A DNA stretch of 64,000 nt from an uncultured Arsenicibacter sp. (GCF_945952095.1 NZ_CAMFHL010000006.1:1-64000); one strand, 5' to 3'; shown: positions 33,450-42,487, numbered from the stretch's first letter. Notes: generated from the letters alone by a model not told the origin. Program-made: numbers and translations.

Positions 33450-34190
33450 TCAGGGATTTTTTCGGTTTAAAGGAACTGTAAGCGTTGGGGGTGTTTGACT
33501 GGACGGATACGCATCGAATGCTCCGGAACCGATCCGTACGAGTCGTTCCGGCTTTTCACCGACGCCATAGCGGATCCGGTGGGCTTCTTCGACGAGCGGC
33601 AGCTCATTCTCGTGAATAACCTCGAACCGACGCTTTTTCGCCATAGGTTTAGGGGATGTACCAGCTGTTAAAACAGGCTGAACGACCGGTTTTTCAGACA
33701 CGGTATCCGGTTTTTCAGGGGCGGTTTCCCCGCTTGCCGTCAGTTGCGGGCGGGTCTCCGTAGCCGCGATTCCGTTTTGTGTCAGGGTATCAGGTATTGT
33801 TGCCGGTTTAGTGGTCAGCGTTGGTAGCGGCTGGATAGTGAGGCGTTGCACGCCTGGTTCATCGGGTTTAGTCTGTAAGACGCCCGGTGCGTCAACCTTC
33901 GGCGAAACCGGCGGGGCATGGCGGTCTGCGGAGGAATAAGTGGTTGGGCCGTTCTGTACGGGTAGCCAGTACAAGCCTGTTATGCCCGCACCAAGCACGA
34001 TCAGAACGATGGCGGCGACCCGCACCCATAACCGCCGGAGGTCAGGGGCTGGTTTTGGCGGAGCCGCCGACAGCTCCGTACGGATGCGATCCCATCCCCG
34101 CCCCGGCGTATAAGACGTATCTGGCGGCAGGGTATGCGAAACCGAATCCACGGCCTGCCGGATGTTGCGGTCAAGATGTTCGCCGGACAT
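33450..34190 (-). CDS. Putative anti-sigma factor, single-pass membrane protein
   Basis: From ATG 34190 (MSGEHLDRNIRQAVDS) the protein has 246 residues; an ATG three codons earlier at 34199 is possible. Residues 1-55 form a cytosolic segment (TPGRGWDRIRTELSAAPPKP), followed by one transmembrane helix at about 58-80 (LWVRVAAIVLIVLGAGITGLY). The periplasmic part is Pro- and Thr-rich with low-complexity PEKPDTVSEKP runs. Its start lies inside the sigma-factor gene (20-bp overlap), which is the usual arrangement for a cognate membrane anti-sigma factor. No ZAS zinc motif is present, so the assignment depends on context. Confidence 0.75.
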   Translation of the reverse strand: MSGEHLDRNIRQAVDSVSHTLPPDTSYTPGRGWDRIRTELSAAPPKPAPDLRRLWVRVAAIVLIVLGAGITGLYWLPVQNGPTTYSSADRHAPPVSPKVDAPGVLQTKPDEPGVQRLTIQPLPTLTTKPATIPDTLTQNGIAATETRPQLTASGETAPEKPDTVSEKPVVQPVLTAGTSPKPMAKKRRFEVIHENELPLVEEAHRIRYGVGEKPERLVRIGSGAFDAYPSSQTPPTLTVPLNRKNP

Positions 34191-34728
34191 ATTGTTCATA
34201 GCCTTGTACGGATAACCAGTTTTGCAGGAGCGCGCGGGCTTTGCTCAGCTGGGATTTTGACGTGTTTTCTGAAATATTCAGCTGTTGTGCAATTTCCTGA
34301 TGCGTGTAGCCTTCAATGGCGTACAGATTGAAAACCGTACGGTAGCCTGTCGGTAACGCCCGGATAAGGGCATAGATTTGTTCCGCTTCGAGTCCGCCGT
34401 CCGGTAATGCCTGGTCCGGAACGCTGGCGGTTACACTGTCATCGTCGCGGAAAACCGGGAGACTACGGGTGGCACGCAGGTGTTGCAGAGCTTCATTCAC
34501 AACGATGCGCCGCAGCCAGGCGTCGAAGCTGTTTTCGTCGCGATAGGTAAACGAGTCCAGGCTGCGGAACATCTTTAAAAAAGCGTTCATCATCACCTCT
34601 TCGGCCACCGGCTCGTTCTGGACATACCGCAAACTAATCCGGTATAGCCGGCTCTCATACAGGTCGTACAAGCGCCGTTGGGCGAACGTATTCCCGCGCT
34701 GGCATTGTTCGATGAGTTGTGAGAGCAT
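34171..34728 (-). CDS. ECF-type RNA polymerase sigma factor
   Basis: The protein has 185 residues. Region 2 spans about residues 10-80 (FAQRRLYDLYESRLYRISLR, EEVMMNAFLKMFRSL) and contacts the -10 element. Region 4 spans about 125-175 with the helix-turn-helix YTHQEIAQQLNISENTSKSQ. The linker DDDSVTASVPDQALPDGG is acidic. It is the first gene of a four-frame operon (sigma, anti-sigma-like, secreted protein, barrel-like segment). The operon probably responds to an envelope signal. The 290 bp upstream, shared with the Gfo/Idh/MocA gene, are A+T-rich without a clear promoter match. Confidence 0.93.
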   Translation of the reverse strand: MLSQLIEQCQRGNTFAQRRLYDLYESRLYRISLRYVQNEPVAEEVMMNAFLKMFRSLDSFTYRDENSFDAWLRRIVVNEALQHLRATRSLPVFRDDDSVTASVPDQALPDGGLEAEQIYALIRALPTGYRTVFNLYAIEGYTHQEIAQQLNISENTSKSQLSKARALLQNWLSVQGYEQYVRRTS

Positions 34729-35019
34729 ACGTTACCGGTTGTTTCTGCGATAGAAATACAAAAGTGTGTACGAAGGTTGCCTGAGGGCGGAAAAATATTT
34801 TTTGGTGTAGAGAAAAAAGCTGGTGTATCAACCGTAGAAACAAGCTGCCGGTAAACGCAAAATTCCGGTCAGCGTCCTGTCAACAAGGGTATCCATCCCG
34901 TTCTTTTGCATATAAGCACTAACGGGGGCAGAACTAAACGACTATTGGTTACCGTATGTGCGGGGAGAATAGTAATTTAGGTACCTGTTAACCCAACATG
35001 CTAAACCCTTTTATATCGT

Positions 35020-36114
35020 ATGTTTTCACGTCGGATTTTCCTCCAGACCTCGCTGATGGGCACGGCGACGGCCTTGTTTTCGCCCAACGTCCTGCTGTCG
35101 GCAACGGCACCCAAAAAAGAACGCCTGGGTATTGCCCTCGTCGGCCTGGGCTATTACAGCACCGACCTGCTGGCACCGGCCCTGCAACAGACCAAAAACT
35201 GTTACCTGGCCGGTATCGTGACCGGTACACCGGCAAAGGCAGAGGCCTGGAAAAAGAAGTTTAACATTCCTGATAAGAACATTTACAACTACGACACGTT
35301 CGATCAGATCGTGAATAATCCGGATATCGACGTGGTGTATGTGGTGCTGCCGCCGTCGATGCACAAGGAGTATGTTGTGCGGGCAGCTAATGCCGGAAAA
35401 CACGTGTGGTGCGAAAAACCAATGGCGATGACGCCTGAAGAGTGTCAGGCCATGATTGACGCCGCCCGCAAAAATAAACGGAAGCTGGCCATAGGCTACC
35501 GGCTGCACCATGAGCCCAACACGCAGGAATACCGCAAAATTATCCGCGAAAAACAGCTCGGTAATGTGAAGAAAGTAGCCTGCACGGCGGCCTACCGCGA
35601 TAACCGCACCGACCACTGGAAACAAAAGCGGGAAATGGGCGGAGGCGTGCTCTACGACATGGGCGTGTACGCTATCCAGGGCGCACGGATCGGTACGGGC
35701 ATGGAGCCAATTGCTATCGTGTCGGCAACTACCTCGACCACCCGGCCGGAAATCTATAAAAACGGCCTCGACGAAACGACCACGGCTCAACTCGAATTTA
35801 AGGGCGGGGTGCTGGCCGACATCAAAACCAGCTTCGGCGAAAATTCCAATTTTCTGACCATAAGCTGCGACAAGGGTGATATTAAAATGGAGCCGTATTC
35901 GGCTTATGCGGGCGTGAAAGGCAGCAGTCCGCTCGGCATCATCAATCACCCGTATGATCAGCCGGGGCAGCAAATCCGGCAGATGGACGACGATGCCCGC
36001 GCCATTATGGACAACAAGCCGATGCTGGTGCCGGGTGAGGAGGGATTGCGCGACATCCGGCTGGTGCGGGCCATCTACGAATCGGCCAGAACCGGAAAGC
36101 GGATAAATCTTTAA
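35020..36114 (+). CDS. Exported Gfo/Idh/MocA family oxidoreductase (glucose-fructose oxidoreductase-like)
   Basis: The 364-residue protein begins with a twin-arginine signal (SRRIFLQTSLMGTATALF), fitting export of a folded NAD(P)-containing enzyme. The Rossmann domain follows (LGIALVGLGYYSTDLLAPAL), then the family motif CEKPMAM with the catalytic-region Lys. The C-terminal alpha/beta domain includes GGGVLYDMGVYAIQGARIG. The nearest known type is periplasmic glucose-fructose oxidoreductase, which keeps its cofactor bound. The substrate here is unknown. It appears monocistronic. Confidence 0.9.
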   Translation: MFSRRIFLQTSLMGTATALFSPNVLLSATAPKKERLGIALVGLGYYSTDLLAPALQQTKNCYLAGIVTGTPAKAEAWKKKFNIPDKNIYNYDTFDQIVNNPDIDVVYVVLPPSMHKEYVVRAANAGKHVWCEKPMAMTPEECQAMIDAARKNKRKLAIGYRLHHEPNTQEYRKIIREKQLGNVKKVACTAAYRDNRTDHWKQKREMGGGVLYDMGVYAIQGARIGTGMEPIAIVSATTSTTRPEIYKNGLDETTTAQLEFKGGVLADIKTSFGENSNFLTISCDKGDIKMEPYSAYAGVKGSSPLGIINHPYDQPGQQIRQMDDDARAIMDNKPMLVPGEEGLRDIRLVRAIYESARTGKRINL

Positions 36115-36171
36115 GGCCCATGCAACGTGACTGTAAATTCCTGCATCTTTACGCAAAACGGTACTAAGAAC

Positions 36172-36894
36172 ATGAAAAATTTACGATCTCGTTTCGTCGC
36201 ATTCGGCCTTGGGCTGACAGTTGCTGCCGGTTTGGCCAGCGCTTCATTTACGAATAAAACCGTGCAGGATGAAGAAACACGCACATTCTCTGTCAACGGC
36301 TTCGACCGGCTGGATATGGGCAGTGCTTTTGTTATCCATGTAAAACAGGGCAGCAGCTACAGCGTGAAGGCCACCGGCCGCAAGCAGGATCTGGATGAAC
36401 TGGATGCACAGGTGAAAGGCAAAACGCTCGATATTCACTATGGCTCGAAATGGAACCGTAACCGCAAACGGGTAACGTTCGAAATCACCATGCCGGCGCT
36501 GCAAGGCATTGATTTCTCCGGAGCGTCAACGTCGGATGTACGGGGTTTTAAAAACCAGGGCAACATGTCAGTTGAGGTTTCCGGTGCCTCGACATCGACC
36601 ATCGAACTGGATGCCGACAAGATTGAGGTGGATTTTTCAGGAGCGTCTACCGTTAATCTGATTGGCCGTGCCGATCAGATAACAGGCGATATTTCGGGCG
36701 CAACCACGGTGAAAGCCTTTGATTTACAGTCGAAAAAAGTGCAGTTGGAGGTATCGGGTGCCAGCGGCGTACGCGTTAATGCCAGCGAGAAACTGAGTAT
36801 TGATGCCAGCGGCGCCAGCTCGGTACGCTATCGGGGCAGTGCGTCGGTCAGTGCTAACACATCCGGTGCCAGTTCGGTACGTAAGGATGCATAA
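36172..36894 (+). CDS. Secreted DUF2807 (head GIN domain) protein
   Basis: From ATG 36172 the protein has 240 residues with a signal peptide (FGLGLTVAAGLASA). The DUF2807 domain forms a repetitive beta-solenoid with the recurrent motif SGAS (for example IDFSGASTSDV, VEVSGASTST, VDFSGASTVN, LEVSGASGVR, IDASGASSVR) at intervals of about 20 residues. The starting block FSVNGFDRLDMGSAFVIHVKQG is typical. The family is abundant in Bacteroidota envelopes and its function is unknown. It ends in a long perfect hairpin at 36918. Confidence 0.92.
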   Translation: MKNLRSRFVAFGLGLTVAAGLASASFTNKTVQDEETRTFSVNGFDRLDMGSAFVIHVKQGSSYSVKATGRKQDLDELDAQVKGKTLDIHYGSKWNRNRKRVTFEITMPALQGIDFSGASTSDVRGFKNQGNMSVEVSGASTSTIELDADKIEVDFSGASTVNLIGRADQITGDISGATTVKAFDLQSKKVQLEVSGASGVRVNASEKLSIDASGASSVRYRGSASVSANTSGASSVRKDA

Positions 36895-36917
36895 CTGCCT
36901 GCTGTATGCTGATATAG

Positions 36918-36952
36918 GAAGGGGCCTGACTGCAATGCAGTCAGGCCCCTTC
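36918..36952 (+). terminator. Perfect 17-bp hairpin after the DUF2807 gene
   Basis: gaaggggcctgactgca at 36918-36934 pairs perfectly with tgcagtcaggccccttc at 36936-36952 around one central A, 24 bp after the stop codon. There is no T-run, so it may also act as an RNA-stabilising hairpin. Confidence 0.7.
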
Positions 36953-36978
36953 TGCTTAGGTGAGTAGCCGGAAAGGCG

Positions 36979-36986
36979 TATATTTG
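36979..36986 (+). promoter_or_regulatory. Thioesterase gene -7 element TATATTTG
   Basis: A perfect match to TAnnTTTG lies 22 bp upstream of the ATG at 37009. Confidence 0.6.
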
Positions 36987-37008
36987 CAGCCAAATCATCA
37001 ACTTACGA

Positions 37009-37527
37009 ATGCCGCAGCCTAAATACGCTCACGAGTCGAAGACCATCATGACGGAGATGGTTCTGCCGAATGATACCAATACACTCAATAACCTGATGGG
37101 CGGGCGACTGCTCCACTGGATGGACATTGCCGCGGCCATTGCTGCTCAGAAACACTCGAACCGCATTGTTGTTACCGCCTCGGTCGATAACGTGTCGTTT
37201 GCCGAGCCGATCCGGTTGGGCAACATTGTTACGATGAAAGCGCAGGTGACGCGGGCATTCAACTCCTCGATGGAGGTGTTTATTGACGTATGGGCCGAAG
37301 ATATTCCGGCGGGTATCCGGGTGAGCACCAACAGTGCCTATTACACCTTCGTTGCCGTTGACCAGAGTGGCCGGCCGATTGAGGTGCCCGCTGTAATTGC
37401 CGAAACGCCGGAGGAAAAAGACCGGTACGACAGTGCCCTGCGCCGCCGCCAGCTGCGGCTGGTGCTGGCTGGCCGCATGAAAGCACAGGACGCCACCGAG
37501 CTCCGCGCCCTGCTTCTGGCCGAATAA
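37009..37527 (+). CDS. Acyl-CoA thioesterase, hotdog fold (YciA/BFIT-like)
   Basis: The protein has 172 residues with a single hotdog domain. The substrate-binding helix region is NTLNNLMGGRLLHWMDIAAA, where Asn and Asp occupy the catalytic positions of this class. The strand FAEPIRLGNIVTMKAQVTRA follows, and VWAEDIP and TNSAYYTFVAVD complete the sheet. It hydrolyses acyl-CoA to free acid and CoA in the cytosol, probably as a hexamer. It has its own promoter and terminator. Confidence 0.93.
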   Translation: MPQPKYAHESKTIMTEMVLPNDTNTLNNLMGGRLLHWMDIAAAIAAQKHSNRIVVTASVDNVSFAEPIRLGNIVTMKAQVTRAFNSSMEVFIDVWAEDIPAGIRVSTNSAYYTFVAVDQSGRPIEVPAVIAETPEEKDRYDSALRRRQLRLVLAGRMKAQDATELRALLLAE

Positions 37528-37563
37528 TGTATCCTGGCTTATTTGTGATTTATGATTATGTAC

Positions 37564-37591
37564 GGGCGACCCCACGTGGTCGCCCTTTTTT
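37564..37591 (+). terminator. Intrinsic terminator after the thioesterase gene
   Basis: gggcgacc at 37564-37571 and ggtcgccc at 37578-37585 form an 8-bp G/C-rich stem followed by six T residues. Confidence 0.88.
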
Positions 37592-37618
37592 GCGCAGGAA
37601 GCTGAAGTTGTGGTCGCC

Positions 37619-38041
37619 CTAAAGCCGCAGGGACTGCCACGTAATCAGCTGCCATTGCTTGCCGTTGCGTTTGTACGCATCAGTATAGCGCAGCTTAAGG
37701 TTCATGGGCTGGCCATTGTTGATGGCCTTAATCGTACAAACCCCGTTCACCACCGCAATCTTGCCATAAATCCGGACCTTCTGCTCTTCCACATTAATCT
37801 GCTCATACACCATCTTCGCTTCTTTGATCGACTGGATAAACGACTGCTTGGAATCGACCAGACCGTTGGAATGGGTGTAAATCAGATCATCGGCGAGAAC
37901 TTTGTCGAGCACATTCGGGTCGCGGGTGATCTGAGCGTTGAACCGCTCTTTTTCGGTAGCAATCAGGGCTTTTTCGTCGGACGACTGGGCGTAAAGTAAG
38001 TGTACGCTGACGCTTAATAAGAAAGTAAGGAGAAATTTCAT
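37619..38041 (-). CDS. Secreted NTF2-like (DUF4440/SnoaL-type) protein
   Basis: The product has 140 residues with a signal peptide (FLLTFLLSVSVHLLYAQ). The rest is one NTF2-like cone (EKALIATEKERFNAQITRDP, LADDLIYTHSNGLVDSKQSF, LRYTDAYKRNGKQWQLITW), the usual DUF4440 pattern. These domains bind small molecules or act as catalytic cups; no specific ligand can be inferred. It is divergent from the trehalase-like gene, with the start codons 90 bp apart. Confidence 0.87.
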   Translation of the reverse strand: MKFLLTFLLSVSVHLLYAQSSDEKALIATEKERFNAQITRDPNVLDKVLADDLIYTHSNGLVDSKQSFIQSIKEAKMVYEQINVEEQKVRIYGKIAVVNGVCTIKAINNGQPMNLKLRYTDAYKRNGKQWQLITWQSLRL

Positions 38042-38131
38042 GGTTAATCGTTTTAAAACGTTGTTCGGGGTAGTTATCCGGCAACAGACTGGCCCCGGAT
38101 GGGTAAGTTACTCAACGCAAATTACTACTCG

Positions 38132-39703
38132 ATGACCATTCGCTTTGTCAGAATTCTTTTTTTAGTAGCCTTAACAGTGCAGAAAGGCTTTGCGCAGCTT
38201 GATATTGAACGGCAATACAGCAAGCTGCTGGAGGACGTGCAGTTAAAAGGTGTGTTCGCCGATTCGAAAACATTTCCGGCGTGTACACCCCGTTTTCCGG
38301 TAGCGACCATTGTATCGAACTACGAGCAGAAGCGACAGCAACGCAATTTCGACCTGAAATCGTTTGTTGACCAGAACTTTATTGTGCCCGTCCAGGCATC
38401 GGTGCCGCTCACCCGTGACCCCGACGCGTCGGTGCAGAAATCGCTGGAGGACCAGTGGAAATTCTTTGTACGCCAGCCGGTTCCGGCAAAGCAACAGGGT
38501 CAGAGTACGCTGATTCCGCTGCTGAAACCGTATATGGCCCTCGACGCCGGGGGCGAGGATTTGGGATACTGGCAGAGTGTTTTCACCATGATGGGTTTGC
38601 ATGCGGCGGGCGTTACGCAGGTCGCCATGGTGCGGAATATGGCCGATAATTTCAGCTACCTTATCAACCGCTACGGCTACGTCCCGGCCGGAAACCGGAC
38701 CTATTACCTGAGCCGGTCGCAGCCACCGGTGTATGCCTTGATGGTAAATTTACTGACGGAAGTACAGGGGCGCCGGTCGCTGATCAACTACCTGCCTGCT
38801 TTACAGAAGGAGTACGATTACTGGATGGCGGGTAAGGAAAAACTGGCGCAGAACGGACAGGCTGACCGGCGCGTCGTCCGGTTATCGTCGACAATCTACC
38901 TGAACCGGTACTTCGATGACCGCGACACACCACGCCCCGAAGCCTACAGGGAAGATGTGGCGGTGGCCAGGCAGCGGGCAGGGCTTTTCAAAAAAGGACG
39001 CCCGGAAGCGGAAATCTACCGCGACATCCGGGCCGCTGCCGAATCGGGCTGGGAAGGGAGCAGCCGCTGGCTGAAAGACGGTAAAACGCCCCGCTCGATT
39101 CAGACCACAAACGTAATTCCGGTGGATCTGAACTGCCTGCTGTTTCATCTGGAAGTAACGCTTTCGGATGCGTACCGCCTCAAAGGCAATAAGAAACTGG
39201 CGCAGCAGTACCTCGAACTGGCTCGTCAGCGGTACAATGCCATTCAGCGGTATTGCTGGAATCCGCGCCGCGCGTTTTTCTGCGACTACGATCTGACTAC
39301 CCAGAAGTCAACGCCGGTCAGTTCACTGGCGGCGGTGTATCCGCTGGCTTTCCGGGCGGCCACGCGTGAGCAGGCGCAGCAGGTAGCCGCCGCGTTGAAA
39401 CGCGATTTCCTGAAACCGGGCGGGCTGGTTACGAGCCTGACCGTTTCGGGGCAGCCGTGGGATGCGCCCTATGCATGGGCGGGACTGCAATGGCTCGCCA
39501 TCCGCGGACTCCGGCAGTATGGTGAAAGCGCCCTGGCCGACCAGATTAAGCTGAACTGGATTTCGGACAACCTGCGCGTCTTTAAGGCAAACGGGTATCT
39601 GATGCCTAAAAATAATCTTGTGTCTCAACTGAATACGCCGGTCAGTACGGTGCCCTATGCGCCTTCCAACGGGGTATTGTTGTGGATGCTGAAGAATAAC
39701 TGA
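38132..39703 (+). CDS. Trehalase-family (GH37) protein with altered catalytic residues
   Basis: From ATG 38132 the protein has 523 residues with a signal peptide (ILFLVALTVQKGFAQ). The GH37 (alpha/alpha)6 barrel is clear: GYVPAGNRTYYLSRSQPP, NRYFDDRDTPRPEAYREDV, EIYRDIRAAAESGWE, TTNVIPVDLNCLLFHLE, QPWDAPYAWAGLQWLAIRGL. In E. coli trehalase, the signature PGGRF..YYWDSYF reads DAGGEDLGYWQSVF here. The acid Asp in ESGWDFSSRW is Glu308, and the GGGGEYPLQ loop with the base Glu is shortened to TPVSTVPYAPS. Normal trehalose hydrolysis is therefore doubtful. The protein may be a pseudoenzyme or may have a changed specificity. Confidence 0.85.
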   Translation: MTIRFVRILFLVALTVQKGFAQLDIERQYSKLLEDVQLKGVFADSKTFPACTPRFPVATIVSNYEQKRQQRNFDLKSFVDQNFIVPVQASVPLTRDPDASVQKSLEDQWKFFVRQPVPAKQQGQSTLIPLLKPYMALDAGGEDLGYWQSVFTMMGLHAAGVTQVAMVRNMADNFSYLINRYGYVPAGNRTYYLSRSQPPVYALMVNLLTEVQGRRSLINYLPALQKEYDYWMAGKEKLAQNGQADRRVVRLSSTIYLNRYFDDRDTPRPEAYREDVAVARQRAGLFKKGRPEAEIYRDIRAAAESGWEGSSRWLKDGKTPRSIQTTNVIPVDLNCLLFHLEVTLSDAYRLKGNKKLAQQYLELARQRYNAIQRYCWNPRRAFFCDYDLTTQKSTPVSSLAAVYPLAFRAATREQAQQVAAALKRDFLKPGGLVTSLTVSGQPWDAPYAWAGLQWLAIRGLRQYGESALADQIKLNWISDNLRVFKANGYLMPKNNLVSQLNTPVSTVPYAPSNGVLLWMLKNN

Positions 39704-39762
39704 CGCATCAAACGCAGATAAAGAGTAATTTGGCACCCGGAAAATAGATTAACGGAACAGGC

Positions 39763-40503
39763 ATGCCTTTCAAAAACATACAGATTCGATTCCAGACGGC
39801 ACGGTCGCTGCCCGCGCCTTATGCCAACTTTTATACACTGACCGCCCGTCCGGCATTTAAGGATTTTCTACAGGTTGATTTCTCGATTTCATATCCTGAC
39901 CGTGAGGATATTGATGAGGATGAGCTGATTGCAGAAGGATTCTCGCCCGATGATGATTTCAGCTGGTCGGGACGGTTGCCGCTCCTGTGGCAGCAGGCCG
40001 TTACAAAACTGGTCGACGCCACAAAGCTGGAAGATGTCAGCGAAGATGAACTGGATGAGGATGATGATTTCTGGGAGATAACCATTGAACGTCCCGACGG
40101 TAAAACGCAGAAGGGGATGCCGGAAAACGTTGAGGACTGGCAGTATCTGGCACAGGAGCTGATTCAGGCGACGTATGAGTCAGCCAAAAAAGAGCTGCCG
40201 TTTGAGCTGACGTTCATTGACCGGCGGCGCGAAGGCGATACCGAGCTTCGGCTGACAGCCCTGTTTGCCGAACGGATCGTTAAGGCGCAGTCAACGCAGA
40301 ACAAGCGTTCCCGCAGTCAGACGTTGCCGTGGACTGATCTGCAAAAGATCATGGGGGAGATTTATGCCGTGGAGTTTGATCCCGATGAAGCTGTTTACCA
40401 GAAGCCCCGTCAGGATGGCCCCTGGCTGAACCTGGGCGATGAGGAGTGGCAATCACTGCGGGCCTTTCCGGCACTGGTGAAGCTACTGAGTGCGCTGGTA
40501 TAA
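39763..40503 (+). CDS. Acidic protein of unknown function
   Basis: The product has 246 residues with no signal peptide and no membrane helix. It is strongly acidic, with clusters such as REDIDEDELIAEGF and DVSEDELDEDDDFWEI in the first half and a beta-rich second half (FELTFIDRRREGDTELRLTALF). The ending DEEWQSLRAFPALVKLLSAL is helical. No family is recognised. It lies 60 bp downstream of the trehalase-like gene, and its 3' end overlaps the convergent methyltransferase gene by 21 bp. Confidence 0.75.
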   Translation: MPFKNIQIRFQTARSLPAPYANFYTLTARPAFKDFLQVDFSISYPDREDIDEDELIAEGFSPDDDFSWSGRLPLLWQQAVTKLVDATKLEDVSEDELDEDDDFWEITIERPDGKTQKGMPENVEDWQYLAQELIQATYESAKKELPFELTFIDRRREGDTELRLTALFAERIVKAQSTQNKRSRSQTLPWTDLQKIMGEIYAVEFDPDEAVYQKPRQDGPWLNLGDEEWQSLRAFPALVKLLSALV

Positions 40504-41112
40504 GTGGCTGACAATAAAGCGCTGCCAGTACGTTTTCTGCCTGCGTAACACAAAGCCCATATCCTGTTTCAGCAGCTTGGGCCAGTCGGGTAAGGCCCAA
40601 GGCCGCACATTGGCCATTACTTTAAAGAACAGGTACATACCGGTACTCAGTCCTTGCTGCCACCACGTTGTCGGCGGGGTGAAATCGGTAATGATACAAA
40701 ACCCGTGAGGAGCCAGAGCGTGGTAAATTCGGGGGAAAAAGACATCCCGCAACAACGGCTCAGCGAATAAATCGACCACAAACGGGATCAGAACAACGTC
40801 GAAGCGTTCGTGCGTATCAAGGTCAGCCTCAGTACCATGCTGAAAATACACTCTGCCCTCAAGGGAATGGTTGCGTACCCGTTCACGAGCAATGGCCAGC
40901 ATGTTGCGGGAGGCTTCCAGGTATACGACCCGCTGGGGTGTGCTGGTCGTTAAGACGGCATCCAGCAACCAGCCGGTGCCTCCACCAATAAGCAGGATGG
41001 AGGCACCGGCCGGAATCTGATTCAGAAAAGCCGTCTGGGCCTTTTTCAGGGTTTGCCCGAACACAAGGCCGGCAAGCTGGTCATATACCGGCGCAACGAT
41101 ATCAAATGTCAT
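40483..41112 (-). CDS. Class I SAM-dependent methyltransferase
   Basis: From ATG 41112 (MTFDIVAPVYDQLAGLVFG) the protein has 209 residues. The Rossmann-like fold shows motif I as ILLIGGGTGWLLDAVL, the acidic ribose-binding strand VVYLEASRNMLAIAR, and motif IV FDVVLIPFVVDLF. It resembles the UbiE/Methyltransf_25 group. The start codon overlaps the stop of the DUF418 gene by ATGA, so translation is coupled. The substrate is unknown; a hydrophobic C-terminal half (STGMYLFFKVMANV) hints at a membrane-associated target. Confidence 0.88.
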   Translation of the reverse strand: MTFDIVAPVYDQLAGLVFGQTLKKAQTAFLNQIPAGASILLIGGGTGWLLDAVLTTSTPQRVVYLEASRNMLAIARERVRNHSLEGRVYFQHGTEADLDTHERFDVVLIPFVVDLFAEPLLRDVFFPRIYHALAPHGFCIITDFTPPTTWWQQGLSTGMYLFFKVMANVRPWALPDWPKLLKQDMGFVLRRQKTYWQRFIVSHLYQRTQ

Positions 41113-42380
41113 GCGGAAAATGATCGGATCATGGGTTGCGCCTGCCCATAGGTCAGCGAGCGCCACAACCATTCAAACGGACCGTAACGGAAACGCGACA
41201 GCCACCAGCGACTAAACAAAATCTGGAGAATAAAGATCGGAAATGCCAGTAACGCGGCCTGCCACACATCAATTTCACCGAGTAGGCCGAGTCCGTACCC
41301 CATAAAGATCAGTGTACCGAATACCGTTTGCAGGATATAGCTTGTTAAGGCCATTTTGCCGACTGAGGCCAGCGGACTGACAATTCCCTGCCACCACGCC
41401 CGCTGGAAAAGTAACGTCAGGCCGGCAATGTAAAAGATCGTCAGCGCTGCACTTTGGGTATCCATCAAAAACCAGAACGTTAATTCTGCCCACTTCGGCG
41501 GTTGCTGGGCTGAACCAAAAAGTACCATCAGCAGGATGCCAATGGCTGTCAGTCCCAATACACCGAAGCCGGTTGCGCGGGTAAGCTTCCGGAAAAAAGA
41601 CCGTTCAGCGGTGAGTTGCTGAAAAAGACGGCGGCGGCCGGCATACAGACCCAACAGAAAAAAGCCCAGCGTCACGTAAATACGGCCACTGCTGAACTGA
41701 AAGTCCATTTTGGTTTTAAACCCCCGGTAGTTCGACCGGATCACCTCCGGATAACTGCCTTCTTTCAGCTCTTTGTACAGCAGGTTCGCTTCTTCTTCCG
41801 GCGGGGCCGGCGGTTGTTGCGCTGTTTTTGCCGGAGCCGGCTTCGGCCAGAAAAAGTCATAGATGTTCATGACCCGGATCGGGGTGTTCAGTACCAGCAG
41901 CAGCCCGACCGTCAGCACCACTTTCTGCGATGCCTGACTGAACAGGAGCATTACAAAGCCAAGCATGGCGTAAATACTCAGAATATCGCCCCGCCACTGC
42001 AGGTGATGCAGAAAGCCGATTACGCCCAGAATAACCAGCCGCCAGGCAAACCGAAGGTAAAAGGAACGGTTTGAACCGACATTCCGTGTCAGCATCAGGG
42101 CAAAGCTCAGCCCGAACAGAAAGGAAAAAAACGTGTAAAACTTGCCGCTGAAAAAAATACCGACAATCATCTGCACAATGTTGTTGGCAATGCCCTGACT
42201 GTGTGTCTGAAATACAAACGAGGGTAGGGGACCCGCCGAAAACCATTCAGCGGCATGAACCAGCAGGATGCCGAACAGTGCAAATCCACGCAGTGCATCA
42301 ACGGTTTCGATCCGGATTTTGGGAATGTTGAACGGAGGAGAATCCCCGGCGGCTACAGGAGAGGTAAGTGTTTCTGCCAT
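41109..42380 (-). CDS. DUF418 family membrane protein
   Basis: The 423-residue polytopic protein has about ten helices. The N-terminal acyltransferase-3-like start is RIETVDALRGFALFGILLVH, with FFSGKFYTFFSFLFGLSFAL following and the DUF418 domain at the end (VGKMALTSYILQTVFGTLIF, FRYGPFEWLWRSLTYGQAQP). A central soluble loop is Pro-rich (PPAPPEEEANLL). The family is related to membrane acyltransferases and is often annotated as a putative transporter. It is coupled to the downstream methyltransferase by a 4-bp overlap, which suggests a shared lipid-type substrate. Confidence 0.9.
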   Translation of the reverse strand: MAETLTSPVAAGDSPPFNIPKIRIETVDALRGFALFGILLVHAAEWFSAGPLPSFVFQTHSQGIANNIVQMIVGIFFSGKFYTFFSFLFGLSFALMLTRNVGSNRSFYLRFAWRLVILGVIGFLHHLQWRGDILSIYAMLGFVMLLFSQASQKVVLTVGLLLVLNTPIRVMNIYDFFWPKPAPAKTAQQPPAPPEEEANLLYKELKEGSYPEVIRSNYRGFKTKMDFQFSSGRIYVTLGFFLLGLYAGRRRLFQQLTAERSFFRKLTRATGFGVLGLTAIGILLMVLFGSAQQPPKWAELTFWFLMDTQSAALTIFYIAGLTLLFQRAWWQGIVSPLASVGKMALTSYILQTVFGTLIFMGYGLGLLGEIDVWQAALLAFPIFILQILFSRWWLSRFRYGPFEWLWRSLTYGQAQPMIRSFSA

Positions 42381-42487
42381 ATATCATTACGTATTGTTGT
42401 TACTGAAATGCAATATGGCAGACAATCGGCGTTTTTACGCTAATTCGTTGTTTTAATTAGGATTTTTTAGGAAAAGGTAAATTGGGG

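Noticed and set aside
35026..36156. 376-codon minus-strand frame opposite the Gfo/Idh/MocA gene
   Set aside because: The opposite strand encodes a full Tat-exported oxidoreductase with family motifs; the His-rich shadow frame has none.
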